Assembly: GCF_965229315.1 (NCBI RefSeq)
Contig: NZ_CBDDJA010000001.1
Location: 682,001 to 746,000 of the forward strand
Length of the DNA stretch: 64,000 nt
Direction of reading: 5' to 3'
DNA from: Pelomonas sp965229315
GTDB lineage: Bacteria > Pseudomonadota > Gammaproteobacteria > Burkholderiales > Burkholderiaceae_C
Shown: positions 14,073 to 23,307 of the stretch, one piece after another
Numbering within the stretch: position 1 is the first letter of the stretch
Layout: every line of letters begins with the position of its first letter
Translations under genes and position numbers: made by a program
The notes under the pieces: model-generated
Told to the model about the DNA's origin: nothing
What the model saw: only the letters and a program-made list of their open reading frames with translations
Databases searched by the model: none

Positions 14073-16547
14073 ATGGCCGCGCTTTCGGCCCTCACCTGGC
14101 GCAGCGCCTGGCACCAACTGCGCGCGGAGCCCGGCACGGCCGCGCTCGTCATCGCGGGGCTGGCGCTGGGCCTGGCGCTCACGCTGCTGAGCGCGAGCTT
14201 CCTGCAGGACGTGTTGCGGCCTGACGGCGACCTGCCGGCGCGCGACCGGCTCGTCACCTTCGAGTTCCAGGGGCGCGGGCCAGGCGGGATCAAGACGGAA
14301 TGGCACGGCGAGGTGCCCGCCGTGCCGCTGTCTGCGGGGCTGCGCGCCAACGGGGCACCGGTCGAGGCGATGAGCCGCGTGCTGTTCACGCAACTGCAGG
14401 CACACGCCACCGATGCCCGGGGTGTGCGGCGCGGCGGCCGCCTGGACATCGCGATGGCCGATCCCGACCTCCAGGCGCTGTTCGCGCTGCGGCCGCTGGC
14501 CGGTGACCTCGCCGCAGCGCTGGCGACGCCCGAAGGCATCGCGCTGAGCGCGGCGGCTGCCGAGAAGCTGTTCGGCACGACGGAGGCGGTGGGCCGCAGC
14601 TTCGCCGTGGAACTTCCGCCCGACCCGCAGGGCCGCGCGCCGGCCCACCCGTACACGCTGACCGTCAAGGCCGTGCTGCCCACGCCCAACCGGAACGGCA
14701 CGCTGGTCTTCGACGGGCTGGCCGGCTTCAGCGCGCCCGCCGCCAAGGCCTACCTGGCGATGTCAGACAGCTGGTACCAGGCCAGCGGCCTGCTGTTCGC
14801 CCGCCTGCAGCCCGGCGCGCAGCCGGTGCAGCTGGAAGTTCTCGCGCAACGCCTGATCGACCAGCAGCCGCTGCCGCCAGGCTTCCCGATGGATTTCCTG
14901 AAGGGCGGCGGCAAGTCTGGCTACCTGCGCGCCATGCCGGTGGCCGACGTGGGCCTGCGTGGCGCCGGCAGCCCGCAGCGGCGGCTGCAGCTCGGCAGCC
15001 TGGCGGCCGCCGCGGCCGGCGTGCTGATCCTGGCCGTCATCAACTTCATCAACCTGTGGAGCGTGCGCACCTTGCGCCGGCAGCGCGAGATCGGCCTGCG
15101 CAAGTCGCTGGGCGCGCACGTGCTTCAGCTGGCCGTGCAGTTTTTTTTCGAGGCCGCCGTCGTGGCGGGCCTGGCTGGCGCGCTGGGCCTGCTGCTGGCG
15201 TGGTGGGCGACGCCGGCCGCCGAGGCGCTGCTGCAGCGTCAGTTTCATGCGCCGGTGCTGAGCCTGGGCATGGCCGTGCTGACCGGCCTGCTGTGCGCGG
15301 CCATCGCGGCCGTCAGCGCGCTGCCGCTCACCGCCATCGCACTGCGCGTGCGGCCGGCCGAGTCGCTGGCCGGGCGCAGCCACAGCGAAGGCGCGGCCAG
15401 CCGCTGGCTGCGCCGCGTCATGACGACGCTGCAGTTCGGTGCCGCCGCGCTGTTCGCGTCGCTCGCGCTCACGGTGCTGTGGCAGGCCGAGCACGCGGCC
15501 GACATCCCGCGTGGCTTCGAGATGCAGGACCGCGTGGCCATCGAGCTGCCCTGGGAGGCCCAGCCGGCGCAGACGAACGCGCTGCTCGAGCGCATCCGCA
15601 GTTGGCCCGAGGTCGTCGCCGCGGCGGCGGCCGACGACGTGCCGGGGCGCGACTTCTCCAACTGGTACGGCGAGTTTCGTGGTCCCGGCGGCAGGGCGGT
15701 GAGCCTGCGCACGGGCGTGGGCTTCACGCCCGGGTATTTCCAGCTCTACGGCATGCGCGTCATCGCCGGTCGCCTGTCTGCTGACCATGTGGCCGAGCAG
15801 GCCCTGCCGGCCATCGTGCTGGACCGCAGCGCCGTGCGCATCCTCGGCTTCGCCAGCCCCGAAGCAGCCGTGGGCCGAACGCTGGGCACGGCGCCCAACC
15901 TCGACGGGGGCCGGCCGGTCACGGTGGTCGCCGTCATCGACGACATCCGCCTCGAAGGCCCGCGCAGCCCGCAACAGCCGCATGCCATCACGCCGGTGGC
16001 GGAGCGCGGCCATGCCGTCATCGGCGTGCACAGCCGCGACCCTCAGGCCACGCGTGCCAAGCTCTCCGCGCTGGTCAACGAACGATTTCCCGACACGCAG
16101 GCCGAGGCGCTCTCGATGCGCGACATGCTGCTGCAGAAGGTCGCCGACGACACGCGGCTGGGCCGGCTGGTGGGCATCGCTGGCCTGATGGCTCTGGGAT
16201 TGGCGGCCGTGGGCATCTATGCGCTGGCGGCCTACACGCTGCGATTGCGCGAGCGCGAGATCGTGCTGCGCAAGCTGCACGGCGCCGGGCCGGCCGCGGT
16301 GGCCGCGCTGCTGGCACGCGAGTTCGTCGGCGTGCTGGCCGTCGCCTGCGCGGTCGCGCTGCCGCTGGCCGCATGGCTGTCGCAGCGCTACCTGGCTGAC
16401 TTCGTCGAGCGCGCGCCGGTGGGGCCGTTCTCGCTCTGGGTGCTGCTCGCCGCGGTGGCACTGCTGGCCGCCGTCACGGCGCTGGCCGTGGCGCGCCACC
16501 TGCATGCCGCGCTGGCGCTGCGCCCGCTGCATGCGTTGAGGGGATGA
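14073..16547 (+). CDS. ABC transporter permease (MacB/FtsX type), second of a tandem pair
   Basis: An 824-residue paralogue of the preceding permease, with exactly the same length and the same order of helices and periplasmic domains. Shared landmarks include INFINLWSVRTLRRQREIGL, SLAGRSHSEG, the VPGR(N/D)FS segment and LREREIVLRKLHGAG. The two differ throughout the periplasmic core, so they are diverged copies and not a recent duplication. The gene starts 5 bases after its partner's stop. The pair probably forms a heterodimer on one ATPase, which is inference from the single ATPase gene. The stop overlaps the adaptor start (ATGA at 16544-16547). Confidence 0.9.
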   Translation: MAALSALTWRSAWHQLRAEPGTAALVIAGLALGLALTLLSASFLQDVLRPDGDLPARDRLVTFEFQGRGPGGIKTEWHGEVPAVPLSAGLRANGAPVEAMSRVLFTQLQAHATDARGVRRGGRLDIAMADPDLQALFALRPLAGDLAAALATPEGIALSAAAAEKLFGTTEAVGRSFAVELPPDPQGRAPAHPYTLTVKAVLPTPNRNGTLVFDGLAGFSAPAAKAYLAMSDSWYQASGLLFARLQPGAQPVQLEVLAQRLIDQQPLPPGFPMDFLKGGGKSGYLRAMPVADVGLRGAGSPQRRLQLGSLAAAAAGVLILAVINFINLWSVRTLRRQREIGLRKSLGAHVLQLAVQFFFEAAVVAGLAGALGLLLAWWATPAAEALLQRQFHAPVLSLGMAVLTGLLCAAIAAVSALPLTAIALRVRPAESLAGRSHSEGAASRWLRRVMTTLQFGAAALFASLALTVLWQAEHAADIPRGFEMQDRVAIELPWEAQPAQTNALLERIRSWPEVVAAAAADDVPGRDFSNWYGEFRGPGGRAVSLRTGVGFTPGYFQLYGMRVIAGRLSADHVAEQALPAIVLDRSAVRILGFASPEAAVGRTLGTAPNLDGGRPVTVVAVIDDIRLEGPRSPQQPHAITPVAERGHAVIGVHSRDPQATRAKLSALVNERFPDTQAEALSMRDMLLQKVADDTRLGRLVGIAGLMALGLAAVGIYALAAYTLRLREREIVLRKLHGAGPAAVAALLAREFVGVLAVACAVALPLAAWLSQRYLADFVERAPVGPFSLWVLLAAVALLAAVTALAVARHLHAALALRPLHALRG

Positions 16548-17806
16548 GCGCGGTGCTGACGTCCGGAGCCGGCATGGATCGCCGCGTCGCAGCGCCATCG
16601 CGGCGCTGGGCTGTCGTGCTCGGCGCCGTCGTGCTCCTGGCGATGGCCGGGCTGATGGCGCGCTACTGGCCGCGCGGCGTGCCGGTGTCGCGGGCCGACG
16701 TGGAGATCGCCACTGTCAAGGCCGGCGCCTTCCGCGATGTCGTCGTGGGCCGTGCGACGGCGCAGCCGCTGCAGTCCGTGCTGCTGGACGCGACCGAGGA
16801 CGGCCGCGTGGAGCAGCTGCTGGTCAAGGACGGCGCGCGTGTCGAGGCCGGCCAGCTGCTCGTCGTGCTGAGCAGCACCCAGCGCGCGCAGGAGCTGATG
16901 GCGCGCTCCAGCGAGGCGGCGCAGCAGCTCGCCAACCTGGCCACCTTCCGCGCCGGCCTGGCGCAGGTGCGGGCCGCGCAGCGCCGCGAGCTGACGCAGG
17001 CCCAGTTCGAGCTGGCGCGCGTCAGCCGCCTGCACCAGCGCCAGCGCGAGCTGGCCGCGCAGGGCTTCCTGTCGCCCGCAGCGTTGGAGGACTCGGCCGA
17101 TCAACTGGCGATGGCCGAGCGGCTGTTCACGCAGTTGCAGGCCGATGGCCGCGAGGAGTTGCGCACGCGCGAGCAGTCGGTGCAGGCCATGCAACGCGCC
17201 GTCGCCGACCTGGACCAGCGCCTGAGCGCCATGCGCACCGCCAGCGAAGGCCTGGCCGTGCGCGCGCCGGTGGCGGGCCGCGTCACCGGCCTGGCGCTGC
17301 AGGTCGGCGAGAGCGTGCGCGCCAGCACGCGCATCGCGCGGCTGGACAGCCTGGGCCGCTTCAAGCTGGCGCTGCGGCTGGACGAATTCCACCTGGCCCG
17401 CGTGCGCGAAGGCCTGGCCGCCGAGCTGACGCACGACGGCCGTGCCCACGCGCTGCGCGTCGCCCGCATCGACCCGCAGGTCACGGACGGCCGCTTCTCC
17501 GTCGAGCTCAGCTTCGACGCCGAGCCGCCGCCGCTGCAGGTCGGTCAGGGCCTGGACGTGCGCCTGACGCTGGGCCAGGCCGGCCAGGCGCTGCTGCTGC
17601 CTGACGGCGGCTTCTACGCCGACACCGGCGGCGCCTGGGCCTTCGTGCTCGACGCCGACGGCCGCCACGCCGAGCGGCGCCCGCTGCAGCTGGGCCGCCG
17701 TGCCGACGGCGTCATCGAAGTGCTGGGCGGCGTTCAAGCCGGCGAGCAGGTCGTCGTCTCCCCTTACCGCGCCTTCAGCGGCGCGTCCTCACTCCAACTG
17801 CACTGA
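16544..17806 (+). CDS. HlyD/RND-type periplasmic adaptor (membrane fusion protein)
   Basis: A 420-residue protein with one N-terminal membrane helix (about residues 23-42) and a periplasmic body typical of adaptors of MacA/HlyD type. It has a first lipoyl half (DGRVEQLLVKDGARVEAGQLL), a long Ala/Gln/Arg-rich coiled-coil hairpin (about 105-230), the second lipoyl half (VRAPVAGRVTGLALQVGESV), then a beta-barrel and a membrane-proximal domain. It should link the permease pair to an outer membrane channel; no TolC-like gene is in the window. Its start overlaps the stop of the second permease by 4 bases, and the ATPase gene follows 3 bases downstream. Confidence 0.9.
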   Translation: MSAVLTSGAGMDRRVAAPSRRWAVVLGAVVLLAMAGLMARYWPRGVPVSRADVEIATVKAGAFRDVVVGRATAQPLQSVLLDATEDGRVEQLLVKDGARVEAGQLLVVLSSTQRAQELMARSSEAAQQLANLATFRAGLAQVRAAQRRELTQAQFELARVSRLHQRQRELAAQGFLSPAALEDSADQLAMAERLFTQLQADGREELRTREQSVQAMQRAVADLDQRLSAMRTASEGLAVRAPVAGRVTGLALQVGESVRASTRIARLDSLGRFKLALRLDEFHLARVREGLAAELTHDGRAHALRVARIDPQVTDGRFSVELSFDAEPPPLQVGQGLDVRLTLGQAGQALLLPDGGFYADTGGAWAFVLDADGRHAERRPLQLGRRADGVIEVLGGVQAGEQVVVSPYRAFSGASSLQLH

Positions 17807-17809
17807 GCC

Positions 17810-18493
<684 letters not shown>

Positions 18494-18504
18494 TTTGGGG
18501 GTTT

Positions 18505-18540
18505 GGGGTGGCTTGGCGGCACTTGCCGCCAAGCCACCCC
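18505..18540 (+). terminator. Perfect 17-bp hairpin after the efflux operon
   Basis: GGGGTGGCTTGGCGGCA (18505-18521) and TGCCGCCAAGCCACCCC (18524-18540) are exact inverted repeats with a 2-base centre. The stem is long and G+C-rich, but no T-run follows, so it may stabilise the 3' end or act with Rho instead of terminating alone. Confidence 0.6.
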
Positions 18541-18668
18541 CGGTTCAAGACAGCCAGACCCCGGCCGTCGCGGACCAGGACAGCGCGCACCGCGACCCAG
18601 CAAAAAGTTCGCGCCTTCCGAACATCATCCGCTGGCACCGTGATGTCCGCCCCTTAGGATGGCGGCCC

Positions 18669-21600
18669 ATGCACCCCCTAGTTCGTGGCCTGGCCCAGGG
18701 TCTGGCCGGCTTCCTGTTTCTGCTGTCAGGTTTAGGCCCCGCGCGCGCCGATGCCGGCGCCGGCCCGCTGGAGGTGCAGTTCCGCAGCGTTGCCGTGCCG
18801 CAGAACTCGGTGCCGGCCATCTCGCAGGACCGCGCCGGCTTCATCTGGATCGCGACCGCCCGGGGGCTGGCCCGCTACGACGGCTACCGCCTGCGCGTCA
18901 TCGAGCAGGCCGGCGACACGGCCGCGCAGCGCAGCCTGGGCTGGGTGCGCGCGCTGGCGCCGGCGGCCGACGGGCGCATGTGGGTGGGCACGGAGTTCCT
19001 GGGCCTGGTGGCCTACGACCCGGCGCAGGACCGCGTCGAGCAGCACGGCAGCGCCCAGGGCGGCGCGGGGCCGCATGCGGCCATCCGCGCGCTGGCCGAA
19101 GGCCGGGACGGTGCCGTCTGGGTGGGCACGCTGGGCCAGGGCCTGTACCGCTACGTGCCGGCCACCCAGCGCTTCGAGGCGCATGAGCTGCGCTGGCACG
19201 GCCAGGCCGAGAAACGCATCCTGGCGTTGCGCGTGGGCGGCGACGGCACCGTCTGGGCGGGGCATTGGCGCGGCTTGGCGCGCCTGGTCAACGGCGCGTG
19301 GGAGAACCTGGCGCTGCCCGACCTGCCGGAAGGTGCGAACGTGCAGGCGCTGGCCGAGGACCGCAGCGGCCGCATCTGGCTGGGCACGCAGGACGGCCAC
19401 ATCGGCGTCGTCGAGCAGGGCCGCGTGCGCTGGGTGCAGAGGCTGGACATGCCCGTCAACGCGCTGGCCGAGGCCAGCGACGGGCTGCTGTGGGCCGGCT
19501 GCAAGGTCGGCCTGTTCTGGATCAACCCGGCCAGTGGCGTCATCCAGGCGCGGCTGCGCCACGACCCGCGCCGCATCACCGGCCTGGCCGGCAACGACGT
19601 CAGCGGCCTGCTGCGCGAGCGCAGCGGCGCGATGTGGGTCAGCGGCTACGGGGTGGGCGTGCAGCGCCACCTCGTGCACCCGGCGCTGGCCGTGCGCGGC
19701 CCCGACAACGAGGCCGACAGCCCGCTGGCCGCCGCCGACGTGCGCGCCGTGCTGGCGCTGAAGAACGGCGAGGTGCTGGCACCGACGCAGGCCGGCCGCA
19801 TCGCACGCCTGGATGGCCGCCCGGGCCGCGACCTGGCCACGTTGGGCGAGTGGCCGCGCGAGCGGCGCAGCGTCGTCGAGGCGCTGGCCGAAGCGGCGGA
19901 CGGCAGCCTGTGGATGGCCGCGGCCGGCCGGCTGGAGCACCGCACGGCGGCCGGCCGGCTGCTGCGCGACTGGCCGCTGGACGGTGGCCGTGCACAGCAG
20001 CTGTTCGTGCGTGATGACGGCAGCATCTGGCTGGGCATGCAGGAGGGCCTGTACCGGCTGGCCGACCCCGCGGCGGCGGCGCTGGCGCGCGTGCACCCGG
20101 GCGGCGGTGCGCTGCTGCAGGGCGGCGTCTACGCACTGCGCCTGGCGCCCGACGGGCGGCTGTGGGTGGGCGGGCAGCAGGGTGCGTACCGAGAGCGCGA
20201 GCCGGGCGGCGAGCTGCTCGCGCTGCCGCAGGCGCCGGGCGAGGCCCTGGCCAGCCCCAGCGTCATGGCGCTGCTGTGGAGCCGCGACGGCACGCTGTGG
20301 GTGGACACGCCCGTCAGCGGCCTGCACCGCCTGCGCGGCTGGGACGCCCAGGGCCGCGCGCGCTTCGACCGCGTCAGCGAGCGCCACGGCGTGGAGGGCC
20401 TGTACGGCGGCAACCTGCACGAGGACGGCCAGGGCCGCATCTGGAGCCAGCTCTACGTGTACGACCCGGCCGCCGACCGGCTCGACAGCTTCGGCAATGC
20501 CGAGGGCGCCAGCTTCGGCAGCTTCTGGTTCTTCGCCAGCACCGAACTGCCCGGCGGCGGCCTGCTGTTCGGCGGCAGCCGCGGCCTGCTGCGCGTGCTG
20601 CCCGAGGCCTGGCGCGCGGTGCCGTCCAGCCCGCCGCTGGTGGTCAGCGGCCTGCGCGTGAACGGCCAGCCCCACCACCCCACGCGCGCGCTGCGCGAGG
20701 GCCTGACGCTGCCGCCGGCCAAGCGCACGCTGTCCATCGAGTTCGCCGCGCTGGACTACGCCGACCCGACGCGGCTGCGCTATGAGTACCGCCTGCAGGG
20801 CCTGGACACCGACTGGACGCGCGTGGACGCCAACGGCCGCAACCCCGGCTTCGGCCCGCTCAAGCCCGGCCGCTACACGCTGCAGGTGCGCGCCACGTCG
20901 CACGCCGAGCTGTGGGGTGCCGAGATGCTGCAGCTGCCCATCGAGCTGGAGCCGGCCTGGTGGGAGACGGTCTGGGCGCGTGCCGGTGGCGTGCTGCTGG
21001 GTTTGGTGCTGATCTGGGCCTGGATGCGCTGGCGCACCCGCTCGCTGCGCCGCCGCGAGACGGAGCTGCGTGGCCTCGTGGACGAGCGCACCGCCGAGCT
21101 GCGCGAGCTCAGCCTGACCGACACGCTGACCGGCCTGCGCAACCGCCGCTACCTGGAGCTGCGCCTGGACGAGGACCTGCGCCTGTGCCTGCGCCGCTTC
21201 GAGACGCCGGGCCATGACGGCAAGGCCGACGGCCCGGGGCCAGACGCCGACCTCGTGCCCATGCTGCTGGACCTGGACCACTTCAAGCGCGTCAACGACG
21301 TGCATGGCCACGCGGCGGGCGACGCGGTGCTGGTGCAGCTGGCCGACCGGCTGCGGCACGTCTTCCGCGAGACCGACTCGCTGGTGCGCTGGGGTGGCGA
21401 GGAGATCCTGGTGCTGGTGCGCGAGACCGACCGCCGCGACGCCGCCGAGCTGGCCGCGCGCGTGTGCGCCGCGGTGCGCGACACGCCGTTCGAGATCGGC
21501 CCCGGCGAGACGGTGCACGTCAGCGTGTCCATCGGCTTCTGCGCCTTCCCGCTGGACCCGCGCCACCCGCGGCTGTGGGACTGGCGCGCCTGCCTGGCGC

Positions 21601-21794
21601 TGGCGGACTCGGCGCTGTACGCGGCCAAGGCACAAGGCCGGGACGGCTACGTGGGCGCCGTGCGCGCCAACGGCCTGTCGCCGCGCGAGGCGCCGGACGA
21701 CCTGCGCGGCTGGCGCACCGAGAAGCGGCTGGAGACGGTGCGCAGCGTCGCCGACGGCGGCGAGCGCTCGGCCTGGATGGAACAGCTGTCGTAG
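18669..21794 (+). CDS. Periplasmic propeller/Y_Y_Y sensor with GGDEF diguanylate cyclase domain
   Basis: A 1041-residue one-protein signalling system. A signal peptide (about 1-25) leads into many short repeats of the form GxIWxGTxxGLxRxD (Reg_prop blades, about 40-620), predicted to fold as two beta-propellers. A Y_Y_Y domain follows (about 660-750, YRLQGLDTDW), then one membrane helix (about 770-790) and a cytoplasmic GGDEF domain (about 810-1000). The domain starts LTDTLTGLRNRRYLE, and the active loop is GGEEI, a GG[DE]EF variant likely to be active. RETD five residues before it is a canonical inhibitory I-site for cyclic di-GMP. The start at 18669 opens the signal peptide. Confidence 0.92.
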   Translation: MHPLVRGLAQGLAGFLFLLSGLGPARADAGAGPLEVQFRSVAVPQNSVPAISQDRAGFIWIATARGLARYDGYRLRVIEQAGDTAAQRSLGWVRALAPAADGRMWVGTEFLGLVAYDPAQDRVEQHGSAQGGAGPHAAIRALAEGRDGAVWVGTLGQGLYRYVPATQRFEAHELRWHGQAEKRILALRVGGDGTVWAGHWRGLARLVNGAWENLALPDLPEGANVQALAEDRSGRIWLGTQDGHIGVVEQGRVRWVQRLDMPVNALAEASDGLLWAGCKVGLFWINPASGVIQARLRHDPRRITGLAGNDVSGLLRERSGAMWVSGYGVGVQRHLVHPALAVRGPDNEADSPLAAADVRAVLALKNGEVLAPTQAGRIARLDGRPGRDLATLGEWPRERRSVVEALAEAADGSLWMAAAGRLEHRTAAGRLLRDWPLDGGRAQQLFVRDDGSIWLGMQEGLYRLADPAAAALARVHPGGGALLQGGVYALRLAPDGRLWVGGQQGAYREREPGGELLALPQAPGEALASPSVMALLWSRDGTLWVDTPVSGLHRLRGWDAQGRARFDRVSERHGVEGLYGGNLHEDGQGRIWSQLYVYDPAADRLDSFGNAEGASFGSFWFFASTELPGGGLLFGGSRGLLRVLPEAWRAVPSSPPLVVSGLRVNGQPHHPTRALREGLTLPPAKRTLSIEFAALDYADPTRLRYEYRLQGLDTDWTRVDANGRNPGFGPLKPGRYTLQVRATSHAELWGAEMLQLPIELEPAWWETVWARAGGVLLGLVLIWAWMRWRTRSLRRRETELRGLVDERTAELRELSLTDTLTGLRNRRYLELRLDEDLRLCLRRFETPGHDGKADGPGPDADLVPMLLDLDHFKRVNDVHGHAAGDAVLVQLADRLRHVFRETDSLVRWGGEEILVLVRETDRRDAAELAARVCAAVRDTPFEIGPGETVHVSVSIGFCAFPLDPRHPRLWDWRACLALADSALYAAKAQGRDGYVGAVRANGLSPREAPDDLRGWRTEKRLETVRSVADGGERSAWMEQLS

Positions 21795-21853
21795 CACCTG
21801 TTCACGCGACGGCCGCCGTTGGCGTGGCCGCGCGGATGGCGCAAACTTGGCGC

Positions 21854-23185
21854 ATGACCCAGGCCCAGCCCACCCGCCGTACCGCCCGCTCGTTGTCCCT
21901 GCCTGCGCTGCTCGCGGCGCTTGCCGTTGCCGCGGGCGCGGCGCGCGCCGACGGGCTCGACGCGCAGGAGCAGCAGATCGTTGCCCACGTGAAGCGTCTG
22001 ACGCCCGACGCGCTGACCCTGCTGGAACGCAGCGTGCTCGTCAACAGCGGCACGCTCAACCCGGCCGGCGTGCGCGAGGTGGGCCGACTGTTCGGTGCCG
22101 AGTTCGAGGCCATCGGCTTCAAGACCCGCTGGGTCGACATGCCGCCGGCCATGCAGCGTGGCGGGCACCTGGTGGCCGAGCGCGTGGGCGACCAGGGCCG
22201 GCGCGTGCTGCTGATCGGGCATCTGGACACCGTGTTCGAGAAGGACAGCCCCGTGGCGCCGTGGCTGAGCGATGGCAGGAAGGTCCGCGGCCAGGGCGTG
22301 TCCGACATGAAGGGCGGCGACGTCATCGTTCTGCTCGCGCTGAAGGCACTGAACGAAGCCGGCGCATTGCAGGGCCGCACCGTGCGTGCCGTGTTCACCG
22401 GCGACGAGGAGCGCGTGGGCTCGCCCGCCGAGGTGGCACGTGCCGCGCTGATCGACGCCGCCAGGCACAGCGACGTGGCACTGGCCTTCGAGGGCGCCAC
22501 CAAGGACGACCAGGGCCGCGACGCCGCCACCATCGGCCGGCGCGCCTCGGGCGGCTGGCAGCTGCAGGTGACGGCGCGCACGGGCCATTCGGCCGGCGTG
22601 TTCGGCCGCGACGGCTTCGGCGCCGTGTACGAGGCGGCCCGCGTCGTCAACGCGTTCCGCGAGCAGCTCATCGAGCCCGACCTGACCTTCAACGCCGCCA
22701 CGCTGGTGGCCGGCACCAGCGCGAGCTGGGACGGCGCGCAGAGCCAGGGCCAGGCCTTCGGCAAGACCAACGTCATCCCGCGCGACGCGGTGGTGCACGG
22801 CGACCTGCGCTACCTCACGGCCGAGCAGGGCGCCAAGGCGCGCGAGCGCATGCAGGCCATCGTCGAGCAGGCGCTGCCGGGCACGCGCTCGAAGATCAGC
22901 TTCCACGAGAGCTACCCGCCGATGGCGCCCACGCCGGGCAACCTGAAGGTGCTGGAGGCGTATTCGAAAGCCAGCGCGGACGCGGGCCTGGGCGCCGTGG
23001 TGCCCTTCCCGCCAGGGCAGCGCGGCGCGGGCGACGTGCAGTTCGTCGCGCCCTTTGTGGACAGCCTGGACGGCCTGGGCGCCGCGGGCGGCGGCGCGCA
23101 CACGCCGGACGAGTGGCTGGAGATCGCGTCCATCGAGCGCGGCGCGATCCGGGCGGCGCTGCTGATCTATCGCCTGACCCGTTAG
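21854..23185 (+). CDS. Exported M20-family metallopeptidase (carboxypeptidase G2-like)
   Basis: A 443-residue protein with a signal peptide (RRTARSLSLPALLAALAVA, cleaved near ARA-DG). Zinc ligands and catalytic residues of M20 peptidases are visible: GHLDTVFE (His and catalytic Asp), GVSDMKGGD (bridging Asp), GDEERVGS (catalytic Glu and zinc Glu), and the C-terminal GGGAHTPDEW with the last zinc His. A dimerisation domain with ARTGHSAGVFGRDGFGA lies between. The match is closest to glutamate carboxypeptidases such as carboxypeptidase G2, which cut C-terminal glutamate from folates and peptides; the true substrate is open. It stands alone between two larger genes. Confidence 0.9.
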   Translation: MTQAQPTRRTARSLSLPALLAALAVAAGAARADGLDAQEQQIVAHVKRLTPDALTLLERSVLVNSGTLNPAGVREVGRLFGAEFEAIGFKTRWVDMPPAMQRGGHLVAERVGDQGRRVLLIGHLDTVFEKDSPVAPWLSDGRKVRGQGVSDMKGGDVIVLLALKALNEAGALQGRTVRAVFTGDEERVGSPAEVARAALIDAARHSDVALAFEGATKDDQGRDAATIGRRASGGWQLQVTARTGHSAGVFGRDGFGAVYEAARVVNAFREQLIEPDLTFNAATLVAGTSASWDGAQSQGQAFGKTNVIPRDAVVHGDLRYLTAEQGAKARERMQAIVEQALPGTRSKISFHESYPPMAPTPGNLKVLEAYSKASADAGLGAVVPFPPGQRGAGDVQFVAPFVDSLDGLGAAGGGAHTPDEWLEIASIERGAIRAALLIYRLTR

Positions 23186-23307
23186 CCGACGGTCTCCTAG
23201 CGCAGTCGCGCCGCCGCGCAACCCGGCAGATCTCCCGGGTCTGTTCGGCCCACCGCGGGCGTGCGGCGGTGACACACTCGCCCGCATCGAACGGCAGGGA
23301 GACAGGT

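Noticed and set aside
11739..16547. A single 1602-codon open frame across both permease genes
   Set aside because: Its first half is out of frame with the first permease and reads as Arg/Ala-rich low-complexity text. Only the part from 14073 on is a real protein. The long frame is a by-product of high G+C.
18732..21797. A 1021-codon antisense open frame opposite the GGDEF sensor
   Set aside because: Its product is rich in Ala, Gln, His and Arg without any motif, as expected for the complement of GC3-biased coding sequence. Similar antisense frames at 4616-6478, 14763-16598, 23197-26277 and 46257-48788 were rejected for the same reason.
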